Counted from the stretch's first letter, positions 1 through 8,526 are shown. The stretch is 52,349 nt of DNA from an uncultured Lachnospiraceae bacterium (GCA_902788035.1 CADAIL010000015.1:1-52349), one strand, 5' to 3'. Program-made: numbers and translations. Notes: a model not told the origin generated them from the sequence alone.

Positions 1-1
1 G

Positions 2-478
2 AAATCAAAAATCCAGAGAGATGCGTTGACGAATGCGTCCCTCTGGATTTTATCATTTCTGCCATGTCTGTACCAGTATGCTGGTTTTCTACCGTTTACG
101 ATTGACGAATCGACCCCAGAGTTGTTTTCGAACAGAGGTGAGCGAGTTAGATCAAAATCAGAAAAGATCATAGCTGACAAGCTGGCTGAGATGGGAATTC
201 CATATCGGTATGAAGCACCGCTGTTCTTAGGAACTATGGGCATTGTATATCCTGACTTTACGCTTCTCAAGGTGTGTACTCGTGAAGAAATATACTGGGA
301 GCATTTAGGCATGATGGATGATCCTGACTATGTTCACAAGGCACTGAACAAAATTAACACTTATATCCGAAATGGCTATATACCCGGTAAGAATCTTTTG
401 CTCACTTACGAATCGAGAGCCATCCCTCTTAACATGCGGAATGCAGAAGCCCAGCTTCGCGCAATTTTGAGTCTTTAA
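2..478 (+). CDS. Conserved hypothetical protein, probable PD-(D/E)XK-like nuclease fold, 5' end cut by window
   Basis: The reading frame is open from base 2, and the first possible start is a TTG at 26, so the N-terminus most likely lies outside the window. The readable part contains RGERVRSKSEKIIA, then GIPYRYEAPL, VYPDFTLL and YWEHLGMMDDPDY, and ends GKNLLLTYES. I recall this pattern from a conserved Clostridia family. Its E...E...PDF...E spacing resembles a PD-(D/E)XK nuclease core, but that reading is inference and no function is established. The segment before DESTPELF is less family-like, so a frameshift or divergence near base 100 is possible. The gene is followed directly by tandem array I with no clear terminator. 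Confidence 0.6.
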   Translation, partial: KSKIQRDALTNASLWILSFLPCLYQYAGFLPFTIDESTPELFSNRGERVRSKSEKIIADKLAEMGIPYRYEAPLFLGTMGIVYPDFTLLKVCTREEIYWEHLGMMDDPDYVHKALNKINTYIRNGYIPGKNLLLTYESRAIPLNMRNAEAQLRAILSL

Positions 479-540
479 TCATGAGTGATTTTTATGGGAT
501 TGAGGCAAAAGCAACTGGATTCTTGTTTCTGAGGACAATA

Positions 541-1106
541 GTTGCCTTTGAACTTGGTGAGTTTCATCGAGCCAAAGGCGGAGGCAACTGAATTCCTTCT
601 TCTGAGGTGTAGTGGTTGCCTTTTGTCGTGGCGAGTTTCATCGGGTCAACGACAGAGGCAACTGAATTCCTTCTTCTGAGGTGTAGTGGTTGCCTTTTGT
701 CGTGGTGAGTTTCATCGGGTCGATGGTAGAGGCAACTGAATTCCTGCTTTTGTGGCATGATGGTTGCCTTCGAGCTTGGCGAGTGTCATCGGATCAAAGG
801 CAGAGGCAACTGAATTCCTGCTTTTAAGGCATGATGGTTGCCTTCGAGCTTGGCGAGTGTCATCGGATCAAAGGCAGAGGCGACTGAATTCTTGCTTTTA
901 TAGCATGATGGTTGCCTTTGAGCTTGGTGAGCTTCATCAGGTCGATGGCGGAGGCAACTGAATTCCTGCTTTTATAGCATGATGGTTGCCTTTGAGCTTG
1001 GCGAGCTTCATCGGGTCAAAGGCGGAGGCAACTGGATTCCTGTTTCTGGGATACAATGGTTGCCTTTGAGCTTGGCAAGTTTCATCAGGTCCACGGCAGT
1101 GGCAGC
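541..1106 (+). repeat. Tandem hairpin array I (8 units, 74-bp period)
   Basis: Eight units start with GTTGCC at 541, 615, 689, 763, 837, 911, 985 and 1059, so the period is exactly 74 bp. Each unit is a 48-bp inverted-repeat block (GTTGCC ... GGCAAC) followed by a 26-bp linker with TGAATTCCT. The central part TTCATCGGGTC is nearly constant. In the unit at 615 the inner arms are TGTCGT and ACGACA. At 689 they are TGTCGT and ATGGTA, which still pair if G-U is allowed. Short open frames across the array carry the repeat's periodicity and are not credible genes. The last unit is degenerate on its right side. Confidence 0.9.
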
Positions 1107-1117
1107 TAAAACTAATA

Positions 1118-1200
1118 ACCCCCGACCGAATCTCACACAGCTTCATCCAATGATGTCTCAAGAGCTAGTCTGAAACTGTATGATCCCCGGTCGGGGGCCT
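1118..1200. terminator. Probable bidirectional terminator after the symporter gene
   Basis: CCCCCGACCG at about 1120-1129 is the exact reverse complement of CGGTCGGGGG at 1187-1196, which is followed by CCTTTTATA. A second, tighter pairing is possible within CCCCGGTCGGGG. It lies just beyond the stop codon of the minus-strand symporter gene and separates it from array I. Confidence 0.55.
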
Positions 1201-1217
1201 TTTATAGGAATGGGGTC

Positions 1218-2450
1218 TTATTCCTCTTCTTTAACGAGCTCAGGATGAAGCTCACCCTCGCTCTTTGCGACCACGACTGCCACCGCAGCGTCACCGACGA
1301 TGTTCGGGATAACTCGGGCCATGTTCAGGATACGGTCGATACCGGCAAGGAGCGCGATTGTCTCGAGTGGAAGGTTAACTGCGTTCAGGACGATCGTCAG
1401 CATGACCAGACCGGAGCCCGGGATGCCGGCTGTACCGATGGAAGCCAGAACCGCCGTGACCATGACCATGACCTGCTGCGCAACGGTCAGGTGGATGCCG
1501 AAGACCTGGGAGGCGAATACGACTGCGACCGCCTCATAGATCGCCGTTCCGTTCATGTTCATGACAGCGCCGAACGGGATGCAGAAGTCTGCGATCTTTT
1601 CACTTACGCCGAGGTTCTTGGTGCACTTGAGGTTCAGCGGGATCGTTGCGACACTGGAGCATGTTGCAAATACGAACAGGATCGCCTCTTTCATCGTCTT
1701 AAAGAACTTGATCGGGCTGATGCCGCCGTAGAGACCGACCATGAGACCGCCCTGTACAAGTATTGTAAACAGGAAGCAGGTAAGATAGCAGGCACCGATT
1801 GTCTTGATGTAGGGCAGCATGACGTCCATGCCGTACTTGCCCACGATATCAGCCATGAGGCCGAATACGCCGTAAGGAGTGAACTCGAGAACGATGTTTG
1901 TGATCTCTTTCCATGCCTCTGTCCAGGCGCGGAAGAAGTCGAGGACCGGAGCGCCCTTGTCGCCGAGCTTGATGAGCGAGAAGCCGAGAAGCAGAGCGAA
2001 GAAGATAATCTGCAGCAGGTTCTGTGTGCTCAGAGCGTTGAACGGGTTCGTCGGGATGATATTCATGAGTGTGTCTGCAACGCTGGGGATCTCGCTGGCG
2101 TCGTAGGGGGCGGTGGACTCCATGACGAAGCCGGCGCCTATTTGCATTATATTGCAGAGAACCAGGCCGATCGCGACCGCGACTGCGGTACCTGCAAGGA
2201 AGAGGCCGAGCGTTTTGCCGCCGATCTTGCCAAGTGTCTTAAAATCCTTGACGTCGGCAGCGGCGCAGATGAGGAGACCGAGGACCAGCGGCGCGACGAC
2301 CATGGTCAGAAGACGTGTCAGAATAGTTCCGAGGAAAGCGACTGCGCTGGCCTTCTCACCGAGGACGAGACCTGCTCCGATACCGAGTGCAAAACCGATC
2401 ATGATTCTTGTGAACAGGCTGAGGCTGTTCCATTTCTTAATTGGATTCAT
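1218..2450 (-). CDS. Sodium/proton:dicarboxylate or amino-acid symporter, DAACS family
   Basis: This 410-residue membrane protein has the expected length and motif order of the GltP/DctA/SstT family. It shows hydrophobic segments from residue 13 on, a serine-rich hairpin SSVATIPLN near 265-273, GAVMNMNGTAIYEA near 293-306, GIPGSG near 345, and DRILNMARVIPNIVGDA near 370-386. NMNGT replaces the usual NMDGT. The family imports glutamate, aspartate or C4-dicarboxylates with Na+ or H+; the substrate here is not determined. A GGGAGGG ribosome site precedes the ATG at 2450. It lies downstream of the UxaA-family gene on the same strand, so it probably imports that enzyme's substrate or a related acid. 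Three 41-bp repeats lie between the two genes. Confidence 0.88.
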   Translation of the reverse strand: MNPIKKWNSLSLFTRIMIGFALGIGAGLVLGEKASAVAFLGTILTRLLTMVVAPLVLGLLICAAADVKDFKTLGKIGGKTLGLFLAGTAVAVAIGLVLCNIMQIGAGFVMESTAPYDASEIPSVADTLMNIIPTNPFNALSTQNLLQIIFFALLLGFSLIKLGDKGAPVLDFFRAWTEAWKEITNIVLEFTPYGVFGLMADIVGKYGMDVMLPYIKTIGACYLTCFLFTILVQGGLMVGLYGGISPIKFFKTMKEAILFVFATCSSVATIPLNLKCTKNLGVSEKIADFCIPFGAVMNMNGTAIYEAVAVVFASQVFGIHLTVAQQVMVMVTAVLASIGTAGIPGSGLVMLTIVLNAVNLPLETIALLAGIDRILNMARVIPNIVGDAAVAVVVAKSEGELHPELVKEEE

Positions 2451-2469
2451 TTTCTATCCCTCCCATATT

Positions 2470-2592
2470 TCGAATAAAACGTATCTGCATATATGATTTT
2501 CAGCGATATTTCGAATAAAACGTATCTGCATATATGATTTGCAGTGATATTTTGAATTAAACGTATCTGCATACATGATCTACAGCGATGTC
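2470..2592 (-). repeat. Three 41-bp tandem copies spanning the 3' end of the UxaA-family gene
   Basis: GTATCTGCATA recurs at 2481, 2522 and 2563. The copy at 2563 is the last coding part of the UxaA-family gene (VDHVCRYV plus stop). The other two copies lie in the gap before the symporter gene. Each copy carries its own in-frame stop region, so the encoded protein is unaffected. The most likely origin is tandem duplication of a gene end. Confidence 0.85.
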
Positions 2593-4068
2593 TGAGAAAC
2601 CGTATGCTTCCGCTTTTGTCATCTTTCCGTTGCAAATGTCTTTTATCGTATCGACCATCTCTCTTCCCATCTGCTGATAGGTCTTCTCGCCGCGAACGAT
2701 CGGGCTGAGGTCGATGTCCATGTTATCTTCCATCCATGCAAATGTTCTTCCGTTGGCAGTTACCTTAAGTACCGGAACGATTGCGTTGCCTGTCGGTGTT
2801 CCGCGGCCTGTTGTGAAAATGACTGCCTGGCAGCCCGCAGCCACCATGGAAGTTACTGAGGAGATGTCGTATCCGGCAGTGTCCATGACAATCGCGCCGG
2901 TCTTTGTCGGGCGTGCTGCCTGCTCAAGAACTTCATTGATCGGACGAGTGCCGCCCTTGCGAATGCAGCCAAGGCTCTTCTCATCAAGTGTTGAGAGACC
3001 GCCTGCCTTATTGCCCGGTGTCGGCTGGCCTGCTCTGCAGTCCTGACCTGCTGCTTCGAGATGCTCCTCGTAAGCCTTGCAGACTTCGATGATCTGGTTC
3101 TGGATTTCCTGATTTGCAGCTCTCTTGGCAAGGACATGCTCGCCGCCGATCCACTCGATGGACTCGCTCATCATAGATGTAGCGCCCATGTCGACAAGGA
3201 TGTCACTGAGTTCGCCGACTGCCGGGTTGCTTGCGATGCCGGAAGTTGCGTCGGAACCGCCGCATTCGATGCCGAGGAAGAATTCAGATGCGTCGAACCA
3301 TTCTTTCGGCTGCATAGCCGCTTCGGCTGCCATGTCTCTTGCGGCGCGGACTGCCTTTTCGATGGTCTTCAGTGTGCCGCCCTCGTCCTGGATCCCGAAG
3401 GAGACGACCGGCTTGCTTGTCATGGCCTGGATCTTCTCTTTGAGCTTCTTGTGCGGGACTGTCTCGCAACCAAGGCCGATGATGACAACACCGTAGACGT
3501 TCGGGTTGCAGGCGAAGCCGGTGAGGACTTTTTGGCTCATGGCTGTATTGGCAGCAACATCTGAACATCCTGTGTTGAAGACGATGTTCACGGCGCCTCG
3601 GACCTGGCTTGCTACGATACGGCTGCTCTCACTGCCGCATGCGCAGGTCGGAAGAATCAGGACGTGATTGCGGATGCCCGGCCTGCCTTCGGCTCTTCTG
3701 TAGCCAAGGAACTTGAAGGCCGCAAGATCCGGAGCGCCCTCGGACTGCTTAGCGCACATCTTAAATTCCGGACCTGCCATCTCGTTCTCATAATCTCTGG
3801 GAACGCTGAACAGGTTGTGGTGGGCTACCCAGTGACCTTTCTTAATTTCTTCGGATGTGTGACCGAGGCTCTCATCGTACTTGATGATCTCGCCGTCTTT
3901 CGGAATGTCAGTGAGCGCGATCTTGTGGCAGTAGGGGATGTCTTCCTCAGCGATGAGAGAGAGGATCTCATCTCCCTTTCTGTAGGTGACTTTAGCTCCC
4001 TTGGGGACGTCAGCCACACATGTGACGACGTTGTCGGTTGATCCCATAAGCAGTGCATTGATTTCCAT
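2557..4068 (-). CDS. UxaA-family hydro-lyase (altronate/galactarate dehydratase-like)
   Basis: The 503 residues match a full-length altronate dehydratase. An N-terminal SAF-type domain (about 1-95) is followed by the family signature GYRRAEGRPGIRNH near 120-133, then PTCACGSES, NTGCSD, GLGCE, GIECGGSDATSG and TGRGTPTGN. Cysteines and histidines in these motifs are the likely metal ligands. Characterised relatives dehydrate altronate or galactarate, and the SuyA/SuyB pair splits sulfite from sulfolactate. The last is of interest because asrABC lies 11 kb away, but SuyAB is normally two chains. An AGAGG ribosome site precedes ATG 4068. Palindromes sit immediately upstream, a symporter gene follows, and a LysR gene is divergent. 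The exact substrate is not assigned. Confidence 0.85.
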   Translation of the reverse strand: MEINALLMGSTDNVVTCVADVPKGAKVTYRKGDEILSLIAEEDIPYCHKIALTDIPKDGEIIKYDESLGHTSEEIKKGHWVAHHNLFSVPRDYENEMAGPEFKMCAKQSEGAPDLAAFKFLGYRRAEGRPGIRNHVLILPTCACGSESSRIVASQVRGAVNIVFNTGCSDVAANTAMSQKVLTGFACNPNVYGVVIIGLGCETVPHKKLKEKIQAMTSKPVVSFGIQDEGGTLKTIEKAVRAARDMAAEAAMQPKEWFDASEFFLGIECGGSDATSGIASNPAVGELSDILVDMGATSMMSESIEWIGGEHVLAKRAANQEIQNQIIEVCKAYEEHLEAAGQDCRAGQPTPGNKAGGLSTLDEKSLGCIRKGGTRPINEVLEQAARPTKTGAIVMDTAGYDISSVTSMVAAGCQAVIFTTGRGTPTGNAIVPVLKVTANGRTFAWMEDNMDIDLSPIVRGEKTYQQMGREMVDTIKDICNGKMTKAEAYGFSDIAVDHVCRYV

Positions 4069-4085
4069 GATTACCTCTTCTTCCC

Positions 4086-4160
4086 GAGCATTTGCTCTTT
4101 TGCGTGTTGGTGGAGCAAATGCTCCCTGCGGTTTACTTTGTTTCGCGGAGCATGTGCTCC
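4086..4160. promoter_or_regulatory. Three GAGCA-N2-TGCTC palindromes upstream of the UxaA-family gene
   Basis: GAGCATTTGCTC (4086-4097), GGAGCAAATGCTCC (4112-4125) and GGAGCATGTGCTCC (4147-4160) share the same arms around a variable 2-bp centre. They lie between the ribosome site of the minus-strand UxaA-family gene and its upstream promoter region, and upstream of the divergent LysR gene at 4504. They may be operator sites or short hairpins in the 5' leader; the sequence alone does not decide. The remaining divergent region to 4503 holds a TATAAT at 4387-4392 and nothing else I recognise. Confidence 0.6.
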
Positions 4161-4503
4161 CTGCAGATATTTATTGGTTTCGCTTTCAGCTGCCGGCTTG
4201 TGCTTTTCTTTATGTACACTATAGCATCTGCAAATGATAAATGGAAATTTATGGAAATTATAAAGCCATCAATAATATTGATAATAAGGAGGATATGATG
4301 TATACTGTAATTAGCTGGACTGGTGATGGCGAGTACATTAATTCTGCGCATTAATCGTCCGAACCAGCAGTGAGTCGGAGCTCAGGTATAATTGAGGATT
4401 GCGACCGGCAAAAAGAGTCTTGATTATCATAAGGGGACAGAGATGTCCGGGTGAGTTTGGGAGTGAAGACGGCAACATTTGCATACAGAGCGAGGTGTGA
4501 TTT

Positions 4504-5508
4504 ATGCAGCAGGAAATGGAATACATTTACGAGGTGTATAAGGAAAAGAATTTTACGAGGGCGGCAGAGAAGCTGTTCATCACGCAGCCGGCACTCAGTA
4601 TGGCAATCCAGAAGGTGGAGGATCGGCTCGGGATGCCGATATTTGACAGGAGCACGAGGCCAATCTCGCTGACGGATGCCGGATATGCGTATCTCGACTA
4701 TATTGAGTCCGCAAGACATCTGGACGCGGAGTTTGAGCAGCAGATCCGGGATATCAAGGAGCTTGATAAGGGCAGGGTCGTTGTTGGGGGATCTCATTAT
4801 CTGAACGCATACATATTGCCGCAGATACTTGCGGGATTTCTGAAAAAATATCCGAATGTGGAGATTGAAATCAAGGAAGCAAGTTCTGCGGAGCTCGCTG
4901 AGCGGCTTCGCCGACAGGAGCTCGATGTGACTTTCCACTGCAGTCCGGAATTCATTCAGGACTTTCCCAGATATCCGGCCTTTCGTGATACGGTGCTGCT
5001 GGCAGTGCCTGTTGGCATGGATCCACTGGCAGGGAAGCATGTGTCTTTGAGTGGGGAGCAGGTGATGGCTGATCCGCTGGTGGGGCAGCCTTTGTCATTG
5101 AGTGGGGAGCAGGTGATGGCAGGCAGGCATTTGCAGGATGACTGTCCCTGCGTTTCGCTGAGTGAGTTTCGCGAGATACCATTCATACTATTATCGCGCG
5201 GCAACAACTTGTACGAGAGAAGTGTGCGGATGTTCGAGGAGGCTGGATTTGCACCGAAAACGAAAATGAAGCTGTCACAGCTAGTGACCGCGTATCATCT
5301 CGCGGCCGCCGGGATCGGAGCCACGTTCGTGAGCGACCTTCTGATTCGGGATTCGGACCAGGAGCTTAATTATTACAAGATTGACTCGAATCTTGTGACC
5401 AGACAGTTCTACGCGTTGCTGCCCAAGAGAAAATATGTGTCGGTGGCAGCGAGGAGATTTATTGAACATTTTCAGGAGAGTTCTTTTGGCGCGGAGCTTT
5501 ATAAGTAA
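4504..5508 (+). CDS. LysR-family transcriptional regulator with an in-frame internal repeat
   Basis: The N-terminal winged helix is clear (NFTRAAEKLFITQPALSMAIQKVE, about residues 16-39), followed by a LysR substrate-binding domain to residue 334. It is divergent from the UxaA-family/symporter genes and probably controls them in response to the substrate. Near residues 180-215 the effector domain carries an insertion in which SLSGEQVMA occurs twice, 17 residues apart (51-bp DNA period at about 5047 and 5098). Relatives go directly from the LLAVP region to the SLSEF...PFILL region, so the insertion is extra. The frame is intact. Confidence 0.85.
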   Translation: MQQEMEYIYEVYKEKNFTRAAEKLFITQPALSMAIQKVEDRLGMPIFDRSTRPISLTDAGYAYLDYIESARHLDAEFEQQIRDIKELDKGRVVVGGSHYLNAYILPQILAGFLKKYPNVEIEIKEASSAELAERLRRQELDVTFHCSPEFIQDFPRYPAFRDTVLLAVPVGMDPLAGKHVSLSGEQVMADPLVGQPLSLSGEQVMAGRHLQDDCPCVSLSEFREIPFILLSRGNNLYERSVRMFEEAGFAPKTKMKLSQLVTAYHLAAAGIGATFVSDLLIRDSDQELNYYKIDSNLVTRQFYALLPKRKYVSVAARRFIEHFQESSFGAELYK

Positions 5509-5691
5509 TAGCGACTGTCCATATTCCTATTGACATGCTAGGATATTCGTGTTAATGTTTGTGATAATCTACCCGGGACTTAGATTGTGACTATGTCAGT
5601 TGAGCCTGATTCCGCGTTAAGCCTTGCGAGTGGGTCTTGAACAAGTCTGCCGGTTCAGGCAGATACATTTTAAAAGCGAATGGAGTTTATT

Positions 5692-6513
5692 ATGAAAAGA
5701 GTTTTAACGATACAGGATATTTCATGCCTTGGCAAATGTTCTCTGACAATCGCACTGCCCGTCATTTCCGCACTGGGATCCGAGACTGTCATCCTGCCTA
5801 CGGCGGTGCTGTCTACACATACAATGTTCAAAAATTTCACGTGCAAAGATTTGTCAGACCAGCTGGAGCCGATCACAGCGCATTGGAAGAGCGAGGGAGT
5901 GACATTTGATGCCATCTACACAGGCTATCTCGGAACAGTCACGCAGATCGACCAGGTGAAGGATATTTTCCGCACGTTCAGGACAGATAAGACAAAGATC
6001 ATTGTGGACCCGGTGATGGCGGATAATGGAAAGCTGTATCCTGCATTTGATATGGACTATGTAAAGAAGAATGCGGAGCTCTGTGCCGAGGCGGATATAA
6101 TTGTCCCCAACATCACGGAAGCATCCTTCATGACAGGCATGGACTACAGGGAAGAGTATGATATTGACTATGTGAAGGAACTTCTTCAGAGACTCAATGC
6201 ACTTGGAGCCGGTGTGAGCGTGCTGACCGGTGTCTCTCTGGAAAAAGGGAAGACAGGAGTCATGGGATATGAGCGCGAGACAGGAGAATATTATGTCTAC
6301 CAGAACCGGAGGATCGATGCGGCTTACCATGGCACGGGAGACCTCTTCTCCAGCACATTTGTGGGCGAGATGATGAGAGGGCTGAACTGGCGGGATGCTA
6401 TGCGCATTGCGGCGGATTATACGGCGCACACTATCGAAGTGACTTTGCAGAATCCGAAGAAGCCTTGGTACGGCGTTGATTTTGAGGCGACGCTGCCGGA
6501 GCTGATCAAGTGA
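5692..6513 (+). CDS. pdxY: Pyridoxine/pyridoxal/pyridoxamine kinase, PfkB-like
   Basis: The enzyme phosphorylates pyridoxal and pyridoxamine with ATP in B6 salvage. The N-terminus MKRVLTIQDISCLGKCS and the STHT segment near 42-45 are typical of PdxY/PdxK of Clostridia. The ATP site is DPVMADNGKLY and the catalytic GTGD motif lies in YHGTGDLFSS (Asp near 217). I chose ATG 5692 over the in-frame ATG at 5680 because GGAG at 5682-5685 is spaced correctly for 5692 and because this is where family homology starts. It stands alone, with a 180-bp leader that contains TTGACA at 5530 but no well-spaced -10. Confidence 0.9.
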   Translation: MKRVLTIQDISCLGKCSLTIALPVISALGSETVILPTAVLSTHTMFKNFTCKDLSDQLEPITAHWKSEGVTFDAIYTGYLGTVTQIDQVKDIFRTFRTDKTKIIVDPVMADNGKLYPAFDMDYVKKNAELCAEADIIVPNITEASFMTGMDYREEYDIDYVKELLQRLNALGAGVSVLTGVSLEKGKTGVMGYERETGEYYVYQNRRIDAAYHGTGDLFSSTFVGEMMRGLNWRDAMRIAADYTAHTIEVTLQNPKKPWYGVDFEATLPELIK

Positions 6514-6683
6514 GTTGACCTTCTCCCGCCGCGAGAGTTATTTGAGGTTGCAGGCAGAGACGATTGTGTATTACTATAGTGGTGAGAATTCTGGTTCATC
6601 AGGTCTTGCCTGCGCAGCAGGAACGCTGACGCGTAATATAGACTCGCGGGAGCGACATTTGCAGATACTAATGGGAGGCAGTT

Positions 6684-7295
6684 TTGAGCACATCTATAGA
6701 TACAAAATTGTTCAAATGGGTACGTCAGCCGAAGAATTATGAGATTGGGGATGATCGCATTTCGATCACGACCATGCTCCACACGGATCTCTGGCAGAGG
6801 ACTTACTATCATTTCCGAAATGACAACGCGCCGGTGCTGCAGATCGAGACGGAGGAGCAGTATTTCTCGTTCGTCGTGCAGACGCACTTCGAGGACAGCC
6901 ACCAGCGGTTCGACCAGTGCGGCGTGGTCATGTATCTCGACTCGGAGAACTGGCTGAAGGGCTCGATCGAGTATGAAAATGAATCTTTCCAGCACCTCGG
7001 CTCGGTCGTCACGAACCACGGCTATTCTGACTGGGCGACGGTCGAAATTCCTGCCGATGTCAAATCCATGTGGTACCGCTTGAGCCGCCGGGAGGACGAC
7101 TATTGCATCGAAAATTCCGAGGACGGTGTGGTCTGGAAGCAAATGCGGGTGTGCCACCTGCACAAGGGCAAAGGCAAGATCAGGTTTGGAATTTACGCGT
7201 GCTCGCCGGAAGATTCATCTTTCACGGCGGTGTTTACGGACATGGCGGTGACGGAGTGCGCGTGGCTGGCCCATGACGGGCAGCAGCCGGATTGA
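6684..7295 (+). CDS. DUF1349-like protein with concanavalin-type beta-sandwich
   Basis: A 203-residue soluble protein without signal peptide. The pattern of aromatic strands resembles the DUF1349 family (YesU-like): WQRTYYHFRNDNAPVLQ near 40, FDQCGVVMYLDSENWLKG near 76, and the C-terminal FGIYACSPEDSSFTAVF. Members have a lectin-like fold and are often near sugar genes; their activity is not established. The start is a TTG at 6684, chosen because GGGAGG (6673-6678) sits just before it and no nearby ATG has a ribosome site. Two hairpins follow the stop. Confidence 0.75.
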   Translation: MSTSIDTKLFKWVRQPKNYEIGDDRISITTMLHTDLWQRTYYHFRNDNAPVLQIETEEQYFSFVVQTHFEDSHQRFDQCGVVMYLDSENWLKGSIEYENESFQHLGSVVTNHGYSDWATVEIPADVKSMWYRLSRREDDYCIENSEDGVVWKQMRVCHLHKGKGKIRFGIYACSPEDSSFTAVFTDMAVTECAWLAHDGQQPD

Positions 7296-7308
7296 TAATG
7301 AATTTAAA

Positions 7309-7347
7309 AGGCTCCTCCCAACGCCCAAGGGCAGAGGGAGGAGCCTA
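7309..7347 (+). terminator. Hairpin terminator after the DUF1349-like gene
   Basis: AGGCTCCTCCC (7310-7320) pairs perfectly with GGGAGGAGCCT (7336-7346), 14 bp after the stop. The tail ATCACAACC has no T-run, so termination efficiency is uncertain. Confidence 0.6.
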
Positions 7348-7376
7348 TCACAACCGAGGATTTATTTATGAATAAG

Positions 7377-7428
7377 AAAAAGACGGTTCTTTTACTTGGA
7401 TTGACAAGTGATAAGAACCGTCTTTTAT
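7377..7428. terminator. Second hairpin, possible terminator or deleted foldback element
   Basis: AAAAGACGGTTCTT and AAGAACCGTCTTTT form a long stem with A- and T-rich flanks, so it can end transcription from both sides. The outer sequence GACGGTTCTTTT also forms the ends of the ~240-bp foldback elements at 34369 and 39667, so this may be a short derivative of the same family. Confidence 0.6.
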
Positions 7429-7430
7429 AT

Positions 7431-7520
7431 CTCAGTGTGAGATGCCCCTCACTTTTATAAGCACTGGGCTACAAACTCAGTGTGAGATGCCCCCGTCACT
7501 ATAGGCGGTGGGCAGCAAAC
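7431..7520. repeat. 45-bp direct duplication in the 7.3-7.6 kb intergenic region
   Basis: CTCAGTGTGAGATGCCCC occurs at 7431 and again at 7476. No gene is seen between 7296 and 7602; this duplication and the two hairpins are all I find there. Confidence 0.7.
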
Positions 7521-7602
7521 AGACTCCGCCAAGTATTGATATCAGGTAAAAGTGCCTGATACGTGCCTGCGCGATATGAAGGGACTATGCGCCAGGTAGT
7601 TA

Positions 7603-8526
7603 TTATGCGAGAATTCCGGCCATAAAGTCGATCACGCCCTGCTCGACCTCATCCTTTATATCCGCATAATTATGGATCTCATGGCGGTAGCCTGAGTAGA
7701 GCTTTGTCTTTACATCGTGACCTGTGGAGATCAGCCAGTTGGAGACGGCGTAGAGACCTTCTCCGTAGGTGCCGTAAGGATCCTGGTCGCCGCCGATACT
7801 GTAGATCGGGAGCTCTTTCGGGACCTTCTCTGCCCACTGCTTGCCTGTCACATCTTCCATCATCTCAATGAAGTACAGGAAAGCCTGATTGCTGGTCGGC
7901 TTCGTGAAAGCGTCGAACGGGTCATCGGCATGGTCGACCTGAACGTACGGGTCGTGGCAGATCCATTCATTTCCAAGCTTCACCTCACCGCATCTCTCGA
8001 ACATCCAGCCCATCAGAGTGACGCCGACAGTCGGGTCTGAATCCTTCGCTTTGCCTTCTGCGACAAGCTTCTGAAGGAGCTCTTTAGTTTCTTTTGTCGG
8101 GAAATCACCGCAGGTGCCGCAGATCGTTGCGCCGGCAAGCTCGGAACCGTATTTTGCAATATACTGTCTTGTGATGACAGAGCCCATGCTGTGTCCGAAG
8201 AAGAAGTAGGGGATTCCCGGGAATTTTTCTGCCACAAGCAGCTTCAGCTGGCGCTCATCCTCGACCATGGTCTCAAAACCGGCATCGCCCCAGTCACCCC
8301 ACGTGTTATTCAGCATAGCTGTCCGGCCGTGTCCGACATGGTCATCGGCAGCCACGATATAGCCGGCTTCGACGAAGTGCATGATCATGTGCAGGTATCT
8401 TCTGGAGTGCTCGCCGAAACCGTGAACGAGCTGAACAATTCCCTTCGGCTTTGCAGCGGGGACATAGATCCAGGCCTGGACATCATCTCTTTTGTTTACA
8501 GATTTGAAACTTACTTCATAGAGCAT
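7603..8526 (-). CDS. Alpha/beta hydrolase, monoacylglycerol-lipase/lysophospholipase type
   Basis: The 307-residue protein has the order of a Hydrolase_4 enzyme: HGFGEHS near 35-41, DDHVGHGRT near 61-69, the nucleophile elbow GHSMGS (Ser 113), then an acid in GGDQDPYG and a C-terminal YSGYRHEIHNY giving the His. Family members hydrolyse monoacylglycerols or lysophospholipids; the actual ester is unknown. It is probably cytoplasmic, since no signal is seen. The open frame extends to 8631, but AAGGAG lies 8-9 bases before the ATG at 8526, where family similarity begins (MLYEVSFKS). It is monocistronic and divergent from the lipoprotein gene. Confidence 0.85.
   Translation of the reverse strand: MLYEVSFKSVNKRDDVQAWIYVPAAKPKGIVQLVHGFGEHSRRYLHMIMHFVEAGYIVAADDHVGHGRTAMLNNTWGDWGDAGFETMVEDERQLKLLVAEKFPGIPYFFFGHSMGSVITRQYIAKYGSELAGATICGTCGDFPTKETKELLQKLVAEGKAKDSDPTVGVTLMGWMFERCGEVKLGNEWICHDPYVQVDHADDPFDAFTKPTSNQAFLYFIEMMEDVTGKQWAEKVPKELPIYSIGGDQDPYGTYGEGLYAVSNWLISTGHDVKTKLYSGYRHEIHNYADIKDEVEQGVIDFMAGILA

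Noticed and set aside
541..1106. CRISPR array or integron attC array
   Set aside because: Whole 74-bp units repeat, with linkers that are constant rather than unique spacers, and there are no cas genes. The arms GTTGCC/GGCAAC do not fit the attC core pattern, and there are no gene cassettes or integrase.
764..1173. Short frames in the 74-bp arrays (about 64-78 codons)
   Set aside because: Their sequences simply follow the repeat phase (ASVIGSKAEATEF-like units) and have no ribosome site; similar frames appear in array II for the same reason.
1245..2477. Long plus-strand frame (410 codons) opposite the symporter gene
   Set aside because: It is the shadow of a highly biased gene. Its product is Asp/Glu/Arg/Cys-rich, without motifs, and the symporter on the other strand is clear.
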